This document shows, piece by piece, positions 52,014 to 60,423 of a stretch of DNA of 64,000 nucleotides (within the stretch, counting starts at the first letter, position 1; every line of letters starts with the position of its first letter). The stretch spans positions 3,269 through 67,268 of the forward strand of contig SFDM01000013.1 of NCBI GenBank assembly GCA_004558205.1, in the 5' to 3' direction. Under the pieces are notes generated by a model. The model was not told the origin of the DNA and did no database searches. It saw nothing but the letters and a program-made list of their open reading frames with translations. The DNA comes from Pyramidobacter piscolens. GTDB lineage: Bacteria > Synergistota > Synergistia > Synergistales > Dethiosulfovibrionaceae. The position numbers and the translations under genes were made by a program.

Positions 52014-53318
52014 TTAAACCCAGCCCGCGCTGACGTTGAAGATGCCTGCCTGCGCACAGGAGCAGGGAAGGTGAATAAGCTCAGTGTAGAACGAATCGGC
52101 CTCCGCGGGAGACGCGTCGATTACGGCGCGTACCAGCTCCACAGATTTTTCGTTTCCGATGAGGCGTCCCATCTTTTCGGGGACCGCCAGCAGCTGATGG
52201 GTGTTGCCCACGCTGACCATGGCATTGCACGCGGGCGTCCAGTCCGCCAGGCCGGGGCTCTTGCCGTCGCGGCCGCCCAGCTCATCGGAGATGATGACGG
52301 TCTTGACGCCGTAGTTTTCGAGGCTGCGCACATTCATCATGATGTCCTCGTCGGGGTTGCCGTGGCCTTCGGTGACCAGAATCGCTCCGTCGGCGCCCAG
52401 GAAATGCGCTAGTTTGGAGGTAAAGAGGCTGGATCTGACCTTGCCTTCCAGCGTGATAACCTCGTTATGGACGATGACGCCGGCAAAGCATAGGGTCTTG
52501 CCGTGCTGGCTGAAGCACTCTTCGATGACGGGGCTGTTCTGGATTTCATACATGTACTGCTTATCGGAACACACGGTGCAGTGAGCGCCCAGGAAAGTAG
52601 TCACCGCGCCGTCGATAATCTCGTTGGGATGGAGTACCGTGGGAATCAGCGTGGTTCCCGCGAGCTGCCCGTAAACGTGGAAGTCGATGATCTCGGGCTT
52701 CTGGCTGAGCAGCTGCATCACATAGACCACTTTAGGAAGCTTTTCGTCCACAGGTGCCAGTTCGTAGGTCTTCACCTCGTCGGCCTTCACGTCCTTGCAG
52801 CAATCCGCCAGGTAGGCCGCCAGGCGGAACGAAGCCAGACGGCACGCCTCGTCGGTGGCCAGCGTGTCCTTTTCAAGTTCGCCGGCCTTGACGTTGGCGA
52901 TCAGCACCACGTTGAAAGTCTTCGCGAAGGGGCAGTAGGCGGCCGCGGGCCCGCTCATGTCCACCAGCCCGCCGGTCCTGCACTTCAGCGCCTCGTCCCC
53001 GCTCTCAGTCACGAGAACGGCGCAGTTTTTCAGAGCGACGGTAGCTCCGACGCCGGCCTGCCCCATGTCGAGAATGCCGGGGAAGACCGCGCCTTCGCCA
53101 GTCAGCTTGCAACGTGGCTCCACGGCGGCCTTCACGGGAATGATTCTCACGTCTTCGCCCGGACGGGCAAGATCCAGCGAGAAGGATTCCACGACAGGGA
53201 AACTTCCGCAGGCGGCGACGGCCTCTTCCTTATTGACATAGAGGACGCCATCCCGAAGGGTCGTTTTCTCTCCCCATTCAAGACCTGTCACGTTCAGTTT
53301 ATGAAGATCAAGTTTCAC
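52014..53318 (-). CDS. Reductase complex component B proprotein (GrdE/GrdG type)
   Basis: 434 residues matching GrdE/GrdG: HPNEIIDGAV, TEGHGNPDEDIMMNVRSLENYGVKTV, VSVGNTHQLLAVP. In the family this chain is cleaved at a cysteine that becomes a pyruvoyl cofactor; the likely site is Cys247 or Cys250 in LGAHCTVCSDK, where the residue before the first Cys is His. Start is GTG with AAGGAGAGG 6-9 bases upstream. It is co-transcribed with the selenoprotein gene. Protein A and C genes (grdA, grdCD) are not in this window. Confidence 0.9.
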   Translation of the reverse strand: MKLDLHKLNVTGLEWGEKTTLRDGVLYVNKEEAVAACGSFPVVESFSLDLARPGEDVRIIPVKAAVEPRCKLTGEGAVFPGILDMGQAGVGATVALKNCAVLVTESGDEALKCRTGGLVDMSGPAAAYCPFAKTFNVVLIANVKAGELEKDTLATDEACRLASFRLAAYLADCCKDVKADEVKTYELAPVDEKLPKVVYVMQLLSQKPEIIDFHVYGQLAGTTLIPTVLHPNEIIDGAVTTFLGAHCTVCSDKQYMYEIQNSPVIEECFSQHGKTLCFAGVIVHNEVITLEGKVRSSLFTSKLAHFLGADGAILVTEGHGNPDEDIMMNVRSLENYGVKTVIISDELGGRDGKSPGLADWTPACNAMVSVGNTHQLLAVPEKMGRLIGNEKSVELVRAVIDASPAEADSFYTELIHLPCSCAQAGIFNVSAGWV

Positions 53319-53713
53319 TGCTATCCTCTCCTTCTTTCCCCTGACTATGCCGGCCTATAATCAGGGAAAATCCTATTGACGATCCTATGATAAAAAAAGG
53401 GAGGAAAAAAGTCTTGTAAAAAAATGCTTTCGTCGTTGGAAACTCTGGAGCGACATAAAGCATAAAAAATTCAAACAGACTCGAGCTTTGAATTCAAAGC
53501 TATTGAAACACGGCTGTTCACTACGGCTCCTTTCATAAAGGAAATATATAAAATTTCTCATTACAAAAAAGAGAAAAAGATCATTCTTTCCGATGTAAAA
53601 GTTATGGAATAGACCTGAGGTTTCACCATTCCCTCACGTAAAGTCAGAATTTTTGTAAAAATTTTCTCGTTCCTCGTACCAAACCTTCGCCCCAAAAGCG
53701 AACACACAAACAA
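53319..53713. other. AT-rich intergenic region upstream of the grd pair
   Basis: Should contain the promoter of the grd pair. No convincing -35/-10 pair is seen. GACTCGAGCTTTG (about 53480) also occurs inside repeat copy A at about 40334. Confidence 0.5.
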
Positions 53714-53756
53714 AAGCGCCTCGGGCGCTCTTAAAAAAGAGCGTCCCGAGGCGCTT
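53714..53756. terminator. Intrinsic hairpin, backup terminator of the creatininase operon
   Basis: AAGCGCCTCGGG-C-GCTCTT pairs with AAGAGC-G-TCCCGAGGCGCTT style arms with one mismatch; TTTTGTTTG follows on the minus strand. Confidence 0.7.
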
Positions 53757-53807
53757 CTCATACTTATTCCCTATTGATATGCTTAATATCAAATCGAAAA
53801 AACACGT

Positions 53808-53999
53808 CAAAAGATTTTAACGCAAAGGGCGCAAAGGTTCGCAAAGGAAAAACTTGAAAGACTTTTAAAAACGAAAAATTAATCAAAATACATGAATTCA
53901 TATCACTCTAATTCATTTTTAGGGTTTATAATTTAGGTCTTGTTTTTCCTTTGCGACCTTTGCGCCCTTTCTGTTCAGCCTTTGCGTTGAAATCCTTTG
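53808..53999 (+). repeat. Palindromic repeat element, copy B
   Basis: About 192 bases with ends CAAAAGATTTTAACGCAAAGG and CCTTTGCGTTGAAATCCTTTG, further CGCAAAG/CTTTGCG units inside each arm and an AT-rich centre. Same order and orientation as copy A at 40224. Confidence 0.65.
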
Positions 54000-54063
54000 A
54001 CTTTGATCTTCGATCTTATATTAAGCACGTTGAATGCAAGTTAGTATAAAAGGCTTTTCCCCC

Positions 54064-54113
54064 AAAAAAATCCCGTTTCGGACCTGGATCCAGGTCCGAA
54101 ACGGGATTTTTTT
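54064..54113. terminator. Perfect palindromic terminator of the creatininase/pot operon
   Basis: 25-bp perfect arms with the centre GGATCC, beginning with seven A and ending with seven T, so it works on either strand. Confidence 0.88.
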
Positions 54114-54145
54114 ATGCTGTCCACGCCGGTTCGCCTCACGCTGCT

Positions 54146-54898
54146 CTAGCGTCCGGCGAACTCCTTTTCGATCACTTGAGCGATGGTGTCCACGATCTCC
54201 TCCGCCATGGCCTTGCCGATCTCGGCAGAAGCGCCGTCGGCGCTGTACAGGATGCCGCTGGGCGGCACCAGCCCGCTGGGCTCGGGATAGACCACGGGGC
54301 GGGGGCGGTAGGGCTTGCCTTCCTGTTTCGGGATCCTGTCGGCATGGGCCAGCTCGGGATAGTAGTGCATGATCAGCGACGTCTCGGTGAGGCTGGCATG
54401 TTCCACTTCCCACCCCGGGAACTTCCCGTCGAAGAGGCGGTCCAGCGTTTCTGTCCGGATCATCTCGAACCAGTTGATCATCACGACCTTGGCGTCGGGA
54501 TGGCCGGCAGTGAAAAGGTAGGCCGCCTCCGACATAAAGGCTGTGTTCTCATAGTGGCCGCTCATCAGCAGAAAGTTTCTCTTCCCCTGACGGTAAAAGT
54601 CGTCGAGGATCTCCTTCACCAGCTGAATCAAAGTCGCCCCAGAAACGGCCGTGGTCCCCGGGAAGGACATGCCGCCGCCCGTGGCCGGCTGCGAACGGCA
54701 GCCATAGTAGACCGGCGGCGCCACCAGCAGATCGCACCGCTCCGACAGGTCGCGGCACAGGGCGTAGGGAATAAGCAGGTCGGTCGTAAAGGGAAGGTGC
54801 GGACCGTGCTGTTCCACGGAACCGATGCACAGGGCGACGGCGCTGCCCTCCAATTTTTCGAACTCCGGCCATGTCATGCTGATCATTTCTTTCGTCAT
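54146..54898 (-). CDS. Creatininase (creatinine amidohydrolase) family protein
   Basis: 250 residues with the family metal-site motifs: SVEQHGPHLPFTTD near the N-terminus, GHYENTAF, and EVEHASLTETSLIMHYYPELAH. Members hydrolyse cyclic amides such as creatinine, or formamides. It starts 27 bases behind the PotC-like gene, so it is in the same operon as the ABC transporter, suggesting that the transported compound is its substrate. Creatinine itself is not proven. Confidence 0.88.
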   Translation of the reverse strand: MTKEMISMTWPEFEKLEGSAVALCIGSVEQHGPHLPFTTDLLIPYALCRDLSERCDLLVAPPVYYGCRSQPATGGGMSFPGTTAVSGATLIQLVKEILDDFYRQGKRNFLLMSGHYENTAFMSEAAYLFTAGHPDAKVVMINWFEMIRTETLDRLFDGKFPGWEVEHASLTETSLIMHYYPELAHADRIPKQEGKPYRPRPVVYPEPSGLVPPSGILYSADGASAEIGKAMAEEIVDTIAQVIEKEFAGR

Positions 54899-54924
54899 TG
54901 AAAGACCCAGCCTCTCTTTAGATT

Positions 54925-55707
54925 TTAGATTTTTTTGCGCTGGAGCATTTGGGCAATGCTCACCAGCGTGACGGAAATACAGAAAACTACCGTGCCGATC
55001 GCGTTGATCACGGGGCTGACGCCGCTGCGGATGATGCTGTAGATATAAACCGGCAGCGTCTGGTCAAAGCCGCAGACGAACCACGCGATTATAAACTCGT
55101 CAAAGCTGATCGTAAAGGTCAGCAGCGCCGCCGCCACAATGCCCGGCAGCGTCTGGGGCAGGATCACCAGCAGCATGGTGCGCAGGTTTCCAGCGCCGAG
55201 GTCCCAGGCGGCGTCCTCCATGCTCTTTGGAATGGTCTGCATCCTGGCGTTGATGATGGACAGCGCAAGAGGCGCCGTGAAGACCACGTGGCTCATCCAA
55301 ACCGTGACGATCGACATGGGGACGCTGATCCAGTTGAAGAAAATCAGCAGCGCCAGCCCCATCAGCGTCCAGGGAACGGCCAGCGGCGAGATGGACGCCA
55401 GCATGTAGAACCCCTTCCACCGGGATTTCCAGTGGCGCAGCCCGTAGGCGCCCGTAAAGCCCAGCAGCACCGCCGTAAAGGAGACGCCGACGCCCAGGAT
55501 CACGCTGTTGCAGAGCGCGCGGATCACTTTTTCGTTGGAAAAGAGCTTTTCGTACCATCGGAGGGTGAATCCCCTCCAGGGCAAGCTCGAAAAGCGGTCG
55601 AGGTTGAAGGAAAAAGCGATGGTAATCAAGATGGGCCCCAGGACGAACAGGACGGCCAGGATGAGATAGAGCCATCCGAGCAGCTTTATTTTAGGAGACT
55701 GCTTCAT
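54925..55707 (-). CDS. potC: ABC transporter permease, PotC type
   Basis: 260 residues with six membrane segments and the binding-protein-dependent permease EAA motif (EDAAWDLGAGNLRTMLLVILPQTLPGI). It resembles PotC of spermidine/putrescine systems. Its ATG overlaps the stop of the PotB-like gene by four bases. Confidence 0.9.
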   Translation of the reverse strand: MKQSPKIKLLGWLYLILAVLFVLGPILITIAFSFNLDRFSSLPWRGFTLRWYEKLFSNEKVIRALCNSVILGVGVSFTAVLLGFTGAYGLRHWKSRWKGFYMLASISPLAVPWTLMGLALLIFFNWISVPMSIVTVWMSHVVFTAPLALSIINARMQTIPKSMEDAAWDLGAGNLRTMLLVILPQTLPGIVAAALLTFTISFDEFIIAWFVCGFDQTLPVYIYSIIRSGVSPVINAIGTVVFCISVTLVSIAQMLQRKKI

Positions 55708-56591
55708 TTGCCGCTCCCTCCGTTCTCACGGCTGCCCACGCTCCGGAACAGCGACAGAACCAGCAGCACCCCAAATATGGCGGCGACCATCATGATGGAC
55801 AGCGCCGAAGCCAGGGGCCAGTTGATGTTCCACTGCACGGCGTCCACGATGAGCTGCGGAAAAACCCGCTCGTTCTGGCCTCCGAGGGTGGCCGGCGAGA
55901 TGAAATCGGCAAAGGCCAGGATGTAGATGAACATCATGCCGTTGACCAGCCCTGTGGCCGAAAGGGGCAGAATGACGTGGAAAAAACTCTGCATCCGCCC
56001 GGCCCCCAGATCGTTTGCCGCTTCCAGCAGCTTGGGATCGATGTTTTCCAGAGTGGTATAGATGGTCAGCGTCATGATGGGCATCAGGTAGTGAATCAGC
56101 CCAATGGTGGTAGCCGTGTTGGTGTAGAGGATCTGGAGCGGTTTCTCGATCAGCCCCAGGCTCTTCAGCACCATGTTGACGATGCCCGTGTTGCCCAGCA
56201 TGATGAACCAGGAATAGGCGCGGATCAGATAGCTGGTCCAAAAGGGGGCGATGATCAGGATCAGCAGGAACACCCGCCAGCGCCGGGGGACGACGAAGAC
56301 CAGCGTCATGGCCAGAGGGTAGGCGATCAGCGTGGTAATCGCCACCACCTTGACCGAGAGCAGCAGCGAAACGCGCAGGGCTTTCCAGTAAAGGGGATCA
56401 GTGAATACAGCGGCGTAATTCTGCAGCGTAAACCCTTCGGTCAGCTGGTAGTTCACCATCGTTCGAAAGCTGGTGCTGATGATAAACGCCAGGGGGATCA
56501 GATAGAAGACGGTCATCCATGACGACAGGGGCAGCAGCCAGACCGCCGAGTGATCGAGCGCGCCGCGGCGGCTGTGAACAAAAAGGCTCAC
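55704..56591 (-). CDS. potB: ABC transporter permease, PotB type
   Basis: 295 residues with six membrane segments and EAANDLGAGRMQSFFHVILPLSATGL as the ATPase-contact EAA loop. It overlaps the genes on both sides by four bases, so translation is coupled through the operon. Confidence 0.9.
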   Translation of the reverse strand: MSLFVHSRRGALDHSAVWLLPLSSWMTVFYLIPLAFIISTSFRTMVNYQLTEGFTLQNYAAVFTDPLYWKALRVSLLLSVKVVAITTLIAYPLAMTLVFVVPRRWRVFLLILIIAPFWTSYLIRAYSWFIMLGNTGIVNMVLKSLGLIEKPLQILYTNTATTIGLIHYLMPIMTLTIYTTLENIDPKLLEAANDLGAGRMQSFFHVILPLSATGLVNGMMFIYILAFADFISPATLGGQNERVFPQLIVDAVQWNINWPLASALSIMMVAAIFGVLLVLSLFRSVGSRENGGSGK

Positions 56592-57694
56592 TCTTCGGCC
56601 TCGCAGCGCGTTTCTTCCGCGCCTCCGGCGGGCGCGGGCACGATCAGCGCATCCTGGGCGTTGAAAGAAAGCCAGACCGGATCCCCTTCGCGCAGCGCCG
56701 TTTTACCCGTGACTTCGCTGACGATGCGCTCCCCACCGCAATCAGCGCAAAGCCACGTGTTCAGCCCCTTGAACACGCGCCGGCTGATCACCGCAGGGAA
56801 GGAAAAGTCCCGTCCCCGAGGTTCCTCGTCTCTCGGCGCAAAGAGAACGTTTTCCGGACGGAGGCAGAGCACAGCGGGGCCGGAGAAGGGCGCGCCCGTG
56901 ATCCGGCCCTGCAGCTTCCCGATAGAATCGCTAGCAAACTCGCCGCCGGCGCCGCAACGCCCGGCAATAGCTGAACATTCCCCGAGAAACTGTGCCACAA
57001 AAAGGGTCTTGGGATTGTCGTAGACATAATCCGGCGCCCCAAGCTGTTCGATAACGCCGCCGCGCATGATGGCCACTTGGTCGCTCATGGTCATGGCCTC
57101 TTCCTGATCGTGGGTGACGTACACAAAGGTCTGACCAAGCGACGTCTGAAGCTGCTTGAGCTCGAACTGCATCTGCTTGCGGATCTGGGCGTCAAGAGCG
57201 CCCAGAGGTTCGTCGAGCAGCAGAATCGTGGGACGCAGCACCAGCGAACGGGCCAGAGCGATGCGCTGGCGCTGGCCGCCCGAAAGCTGGCTGGGCTTGC
57301 GCGCGTCGTAGCCCTCAAGGCCGACCATGCGCAGCGCCTGCCCGACGCGTTCCCGGGCTTCGCTTTTTTTCACGCCCTGCATGCGCAGCCCAAAGCCGAT
57401 GTTCTCGGCCACAGTCATGTGCGGGAAAAGGGCGTAATCCTGAAAGACCATGCTGGTACTGCGCTTGGACGGAGGCAGGTCCGTCACGTCCCGGCCGCCG
57501 ATCCACACGCTGCCCTCGTCAGGCGTGATGAATCCCCCAATCATTCTCAGCGTGGTCGTCTTTCCGCAACCCGAAGGGCCCAGAATGGAAAGAAAAGCGC
57601 CGCGTTCTATGGACAGGCTCAGGCGGTCCACGATCGTCCGCCCTTCATATCGCTTCGTAACCTGATCGAGATGAACGTCAAACTGTTCTGGCAT
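56588..57694 (-). CDS. potA: ABC transporter ATP-binding protein, PotA type
   Basis: About 368 residues: Walker A GPSGCGKTT, signature LSGGQRQRIALARSL, Walker B ILLLDEPLGALD, and a C-terminal TOBE-type domain. This is the PotA/FbpC/CysA branch. ATG 57694 with GAGGAG is preferred over a start at 57772. It powers the import system. Confidence 0.93.
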   Translation of the reverse strand: MPEQFDVHLDQVTKRYEGRTIVDRLSLSIERGAFLSILGPSGCGKTTTLRMIGGFITPDEGSVWIGGRDVTDLPPSKRSTSMVFQDYALFPHMTVAENIGFGLRMQGVKKSEARERVGQALRMVGLEGYDARKPSQLSGGQRQRIALARSLVLRPTILLLDEPLGALDAQIRKQMQFELKQLQTSLGQTFVYVTHDQEEAMTMSDQVAIMRGGVIEQLGAPDYVYDNPKTLFVAQFLGECSAIAGRCGAGGEFASDSIGKLQGRITGAPFSGPAVLCLRPENVLFAPRDEEPRGRDFSFPAVISRRVFKGLNTWLCADCGGERIVSEVTGKTALREGDPVWLSFNAQDALIVPAPAGGAEETRCEAEE

Positions 57695-57787
57695 AATGAA
57701 TTCTCCTCTTAGGATAATGGAGCATCGTCCTTTTTCTTGGATAAAGCGAAAGCCGGGATGCAGATTCTGCATTCCGGCAAAGTCGCA

Positions 57788-58876
57788 CTATCTGCTCTTA
57801 AATTTTTCCCAGACCGCCTGCCATTCGGCTTCGTTCTGAGGAACCTTGCGGGTGGCGATGTTGGAGAGCATCTCCTCCATTTTCGCCTCGTCATCCATGC
57901 GCAGCAGCTTTGCCTGCTCTTCCGTCAGGAAGTTCAGCGCCTTCTTGTTGGGAACCGTGGAATGGAACGCATCGGACCAAGCCAGCTTCGCCTGCACTTC
58001 AGGAGTGGTCAGGTACTGGATGAAGGCCTTGGCGGCTTCCTTGTTCTGACTGCTCTTCACTATGGAGACCGACTCAGTCCAGGACACGCCGCCCTCTTTG
58101 GGGACCAGCACTTCGATAGGGCGTCCCTCTTCCTTGAGGAGCACCTGCAGCCATTCGCCGCCGAAGCTGACCCAGGCGCTTTCATTGGCCAGAGCCTGGA
58201 TGGTGTCCGCGTTGGTGGCGGCGATGCTGCCCACCTGGGGCTTAAGCTCCATGAGCTTGGCTTCCAGATCGGCAAGCTGCCCGGCGTCTAAGTCGTAGGG
58301 CTGCTTGTTTCCGGTGTAGCGCGCCAGGACTCCCATGTTCGGCAGGTACCAGTCGAAGATGACCACCTTGCCCTTGACCTTGGGGTTGTACATGATATTC
58401 GTCGAAGAAGCTTCTTCTTCGGTGATGTAGTTGGAGTTGTAGACGACGCCGTAATACCCCCAGCGGCTCACCACGGCGTAAAGCCTGCCGTCGGCCTTCA
58501 CCTGGTCGAAATCCTTCCAGCGCTCGTAAAAGTTCTCGATTTCGGGATAGTCGGCGGGGGCCAGTTCGTCGATGAGGTCAGCCTTCACCAGCTTGCTTAC
58601 CCAAGGCGTGTCGGGAGTGACGATATCCCACTCGCCTTTCTTCGCGTTCTGAAGCATGGCGAACATCTGATCCGAAGTCGGATAGATCTTCGCGTTGACC
58701 TTGACGCCGTACTTCTCCTCAAAGGGTTTGATGATCTGATCCTCTTCATAGCCCGCCATGACAAGCAGGTTCAGCGTGCCGCAGATCTTCTGGGGCTGGG
58801 TCTCCGCATAGGCAGGGACAAGAGAACTGCCGATTAAAAGAAAAAATGCCGCCACAACACGGGAAAAACTTTTCAT
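57788..58876 (-). CDS. potD: ABC transporter substrate-binding protein, PotD type
   Basis: About 362 residues with a signal peptide (core FFLLIGSSLVPAYA) and the PotD-like start LNLLVMAGYEED, WDIVTPDTPW and EGGVSWTESVSIVKSS. No lipobox is seen, so it is likely a soluble periplasmic receptor. ATG 58876 lies 10 bases after AAGGTGG. First gene of the pot-creatininase operon. The ligand may be a polyamine or a guanidino or creatinine-like compound. Confidence 0.9.
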   Translation of the reverse strand: MKSFSRVVAAFFLLIGSSLVPAYAETQPQKICGTLNLLVMAGYEEDQIIKPFEEKYGVKVNAKIYPTSDQMFAMLQNAKKGEWDIVTPDTPWVSKLVKADLIDELAPADYPEIENFYERWKDFDQVKADGRLYAVVSRWGYYGVVYNSNYITEEEASSTNIMYNPKVKGKVVIFDWYLPNMGVLARYTGNKQPYDLDAGQLADLEAKLMELKPQVGSIAATNADTIQALANESAWVSFGGEWLQVLLKEEGRPIEVLVPKEGGVSWTESVSIVKSSQNKEAAKAFIQYLTTPEVQAKLAWSDAFHSTVPNKKALNFLTEEQAKLLRMDDEAKMEEMLSNIATRKVPQNEAEWQAVWEKFKSR

Positions 58877-58988
58877 ACCTTCCATTCCACCTTCAAAAAA
58901 AATGCCCTGCCGCGCAGAAAAGCCCGCGGCTAAAAAGCATGTGAACGCATAGCACAGTTCCTCTGTCACATTGCGTTTCGCTCAGGGA

Positions 58989-59017
58989 ATAATACTACAC
59001 ACCTTGAGTTCAGTCAA
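58989..59017 (-). promoter_or_regulatory. Sigma-70-type promoter of the pot-creatininase operon
   Basis: Minus strand: TTGACT (59012-59017) and TATTAT (58989-58994) with 17 bases between, about 115 bases before the PotD start. Confidence 0.75.
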
Positions 59018-59149
59018 CAAAAAAAAATAGAACTTTGTTCATTAAAAGTTTTTTGAAATTTTCTCGCTCCGATGAATGCCCGCCGGCTCTTTGCCTGACC
59101 CACGCGGCGGCCTTGGCTCGATTGCGTCAAGGCTTCACGGCAAAATAGA

Positions 59150-59188
59150 GGCGCTCCCGGTCTCTTTGAAAGAGTTTCCGGGAGCACC
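59150..59188 (-). terminator. Intrinsic terminator behind the prephenate dehydratase gene
   Basis: GGCGCTCCCGG pairs with CCGGGAGCACC (one G-U on the RNA); TCTATTTTG follows on the minus strand. Confidence 0.65.
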
Positions 59189-59316
59189 TTCCGCGATATT
59201 TTTTCCCAACTGTTATCTGCTGAACGGAACTCCCCGCAGGGAAACAATCCCGATGCTCAAAAAGTCCCGAAAAGGCCGCGCTTCTCAGAGAAGGCCTGCC
59301 TCTTAAGAGGGGGCTC

Positions 59317-60219
59317 CTACTTGCAGTTGTAGGTGCCCAGGTATCTCACCTTCATGGCTTCGTGCGCCTTGGCGGCTTCGGCGATTTTATCCTCATTGCC
59401 GCCGTTGTCCATGAACTCCAGCACCCACAGGTAGTCGCCGAGGGCGGTCTTCATGGGGCGCTCGTGGATCGCCGCGAGAGTCAGCCCCAGGGATTTGAGA
59501 TCGCCCAGAAGGTCCGTTAGGCCGGCGGCGGGGCCCGAAACGGCAAGGCTCGTGCGCGTAATGCCGCGGTTCAGCTTGAACCTGGCAGCGTTTTCCGGCT
59601 TGGCGATGACCCAGAAACGGGTCACGTTGGCACGGCTGATCTGAATGTCGGGAACGACGATCTCCAGGCCGTAGACTTCAGCAGCGCGGGGCGCGGCGAT
59701 GGCCGCCACGGAGACGTCCTTCTTCTCGGCCGCCATGCGGGCCGCCTCGGCGGTGCTGGCGGTCTGTTCAGTCGTCACGTCCGGCAGGTTCTGCGCAAGC
59801 CAGGCTTTCCCCTGGGCCAGGCCCTGGGGATGGGACCAGACGGTCTTGATACCCTCCACGGTGGTTCCCTTGACGCCCATAAGCATCTGGCGGATGCCCA
59901 CGTCAACCTGGCCGACCACGCGCAGATCCTTCGCGGCCAGGAAGGCGTCGATATAGAGCCCCTTGTTGCCGGCAAGACCGCCGATGGTGTTTTCCAGAGG
60001 GATCACGGCGAAATCGCTGGTTCCCTCGTCCACGGCCTTGACGCAGTCCTGCACGGTCTTCAGCATGCGCAGCTCCTCGCCGCTTCCGTCAAACCAGTCG
60101 TAGGCGGCCTGTTCGCTGAAGGTTCCCTCAGGCCCCAGATAAACCGCGGAAGCCCCGGCGACGGACGCCGCCGCCACGCTCAACATCAGAGCCGCTGTCA
60201 ATGCATAGATCTTTTTCAT
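59317..60219 (-). CDS. pheA: Prephenate dehydratase with a signal peptide
   Basis: About 300 residues. MKKIYALTAALMLSVAAASV plus AGASA is a clear signal peptide. The mature part starts VYLGPEGTFSEQAAYDWF like PheA, with IPLENTIGGL and the catalytic TRF motif in RANVTRFWVI, then an ACT domain (about 205-290) with IHERPM in place of the usual ESRP. It would turn prephenate to phenylpyruvate, here apparently outside the cytoplasm. ATG 60219 has AAAGGAG; the start at 60315 has none. No chorismate mutase domain is present. Confidence 0.87.
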   Translation of the reverse strand: MKKIYALTAALMLSVAAASVAGASAVYLGPEGTFSEQAAYDWFDGSGEELRMLKTVQDCVKAVDEGTSDFAVIPLENTIGGLAGNKGLYIDAFLAAKDLRVVGQVDVGIRQMLMGVKGTTVEGIKTVWSHPQGLAQGKAWLAQNLPDVTTEQTASTAEAARMAAEKKDVSVAAIAAPRAAEVYGLEIVVPDIQISRANVTRFWVIAKPENAARFKLNRGITRTSLAVSGPAAGLTDLLGDLKSLGLTLAAIHERPMKTALGDYLWVLEFMDNGGNEDKIAEAAKAHEAMKVRYLGTYNCK

Positions 60220-60423
60220 TTTCTCTTCTCCTTTATGTCTCTCAAAAGGGACGGCAATTTTGTAGTTCATGATTATACCACGGCGGTGACTGACTCCCGC
60301 GCAATTTTCCAGCATGCCGGCCTTTTTCTGGCATACTTGGCTTTTCTATTCCAGAAGAAGGCTGACGAAATACTTTCGCGGTCCTCTGCGCGATCTGCGC
60401 GTTCCAGTCTCCCGATCTTGTTT

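Noticed and set aside
50814..52412. Open frame of 532 codons on the plus strand
   Set aside because: Antisense to the GrdB and GrdE-type genes; no domain recognised.
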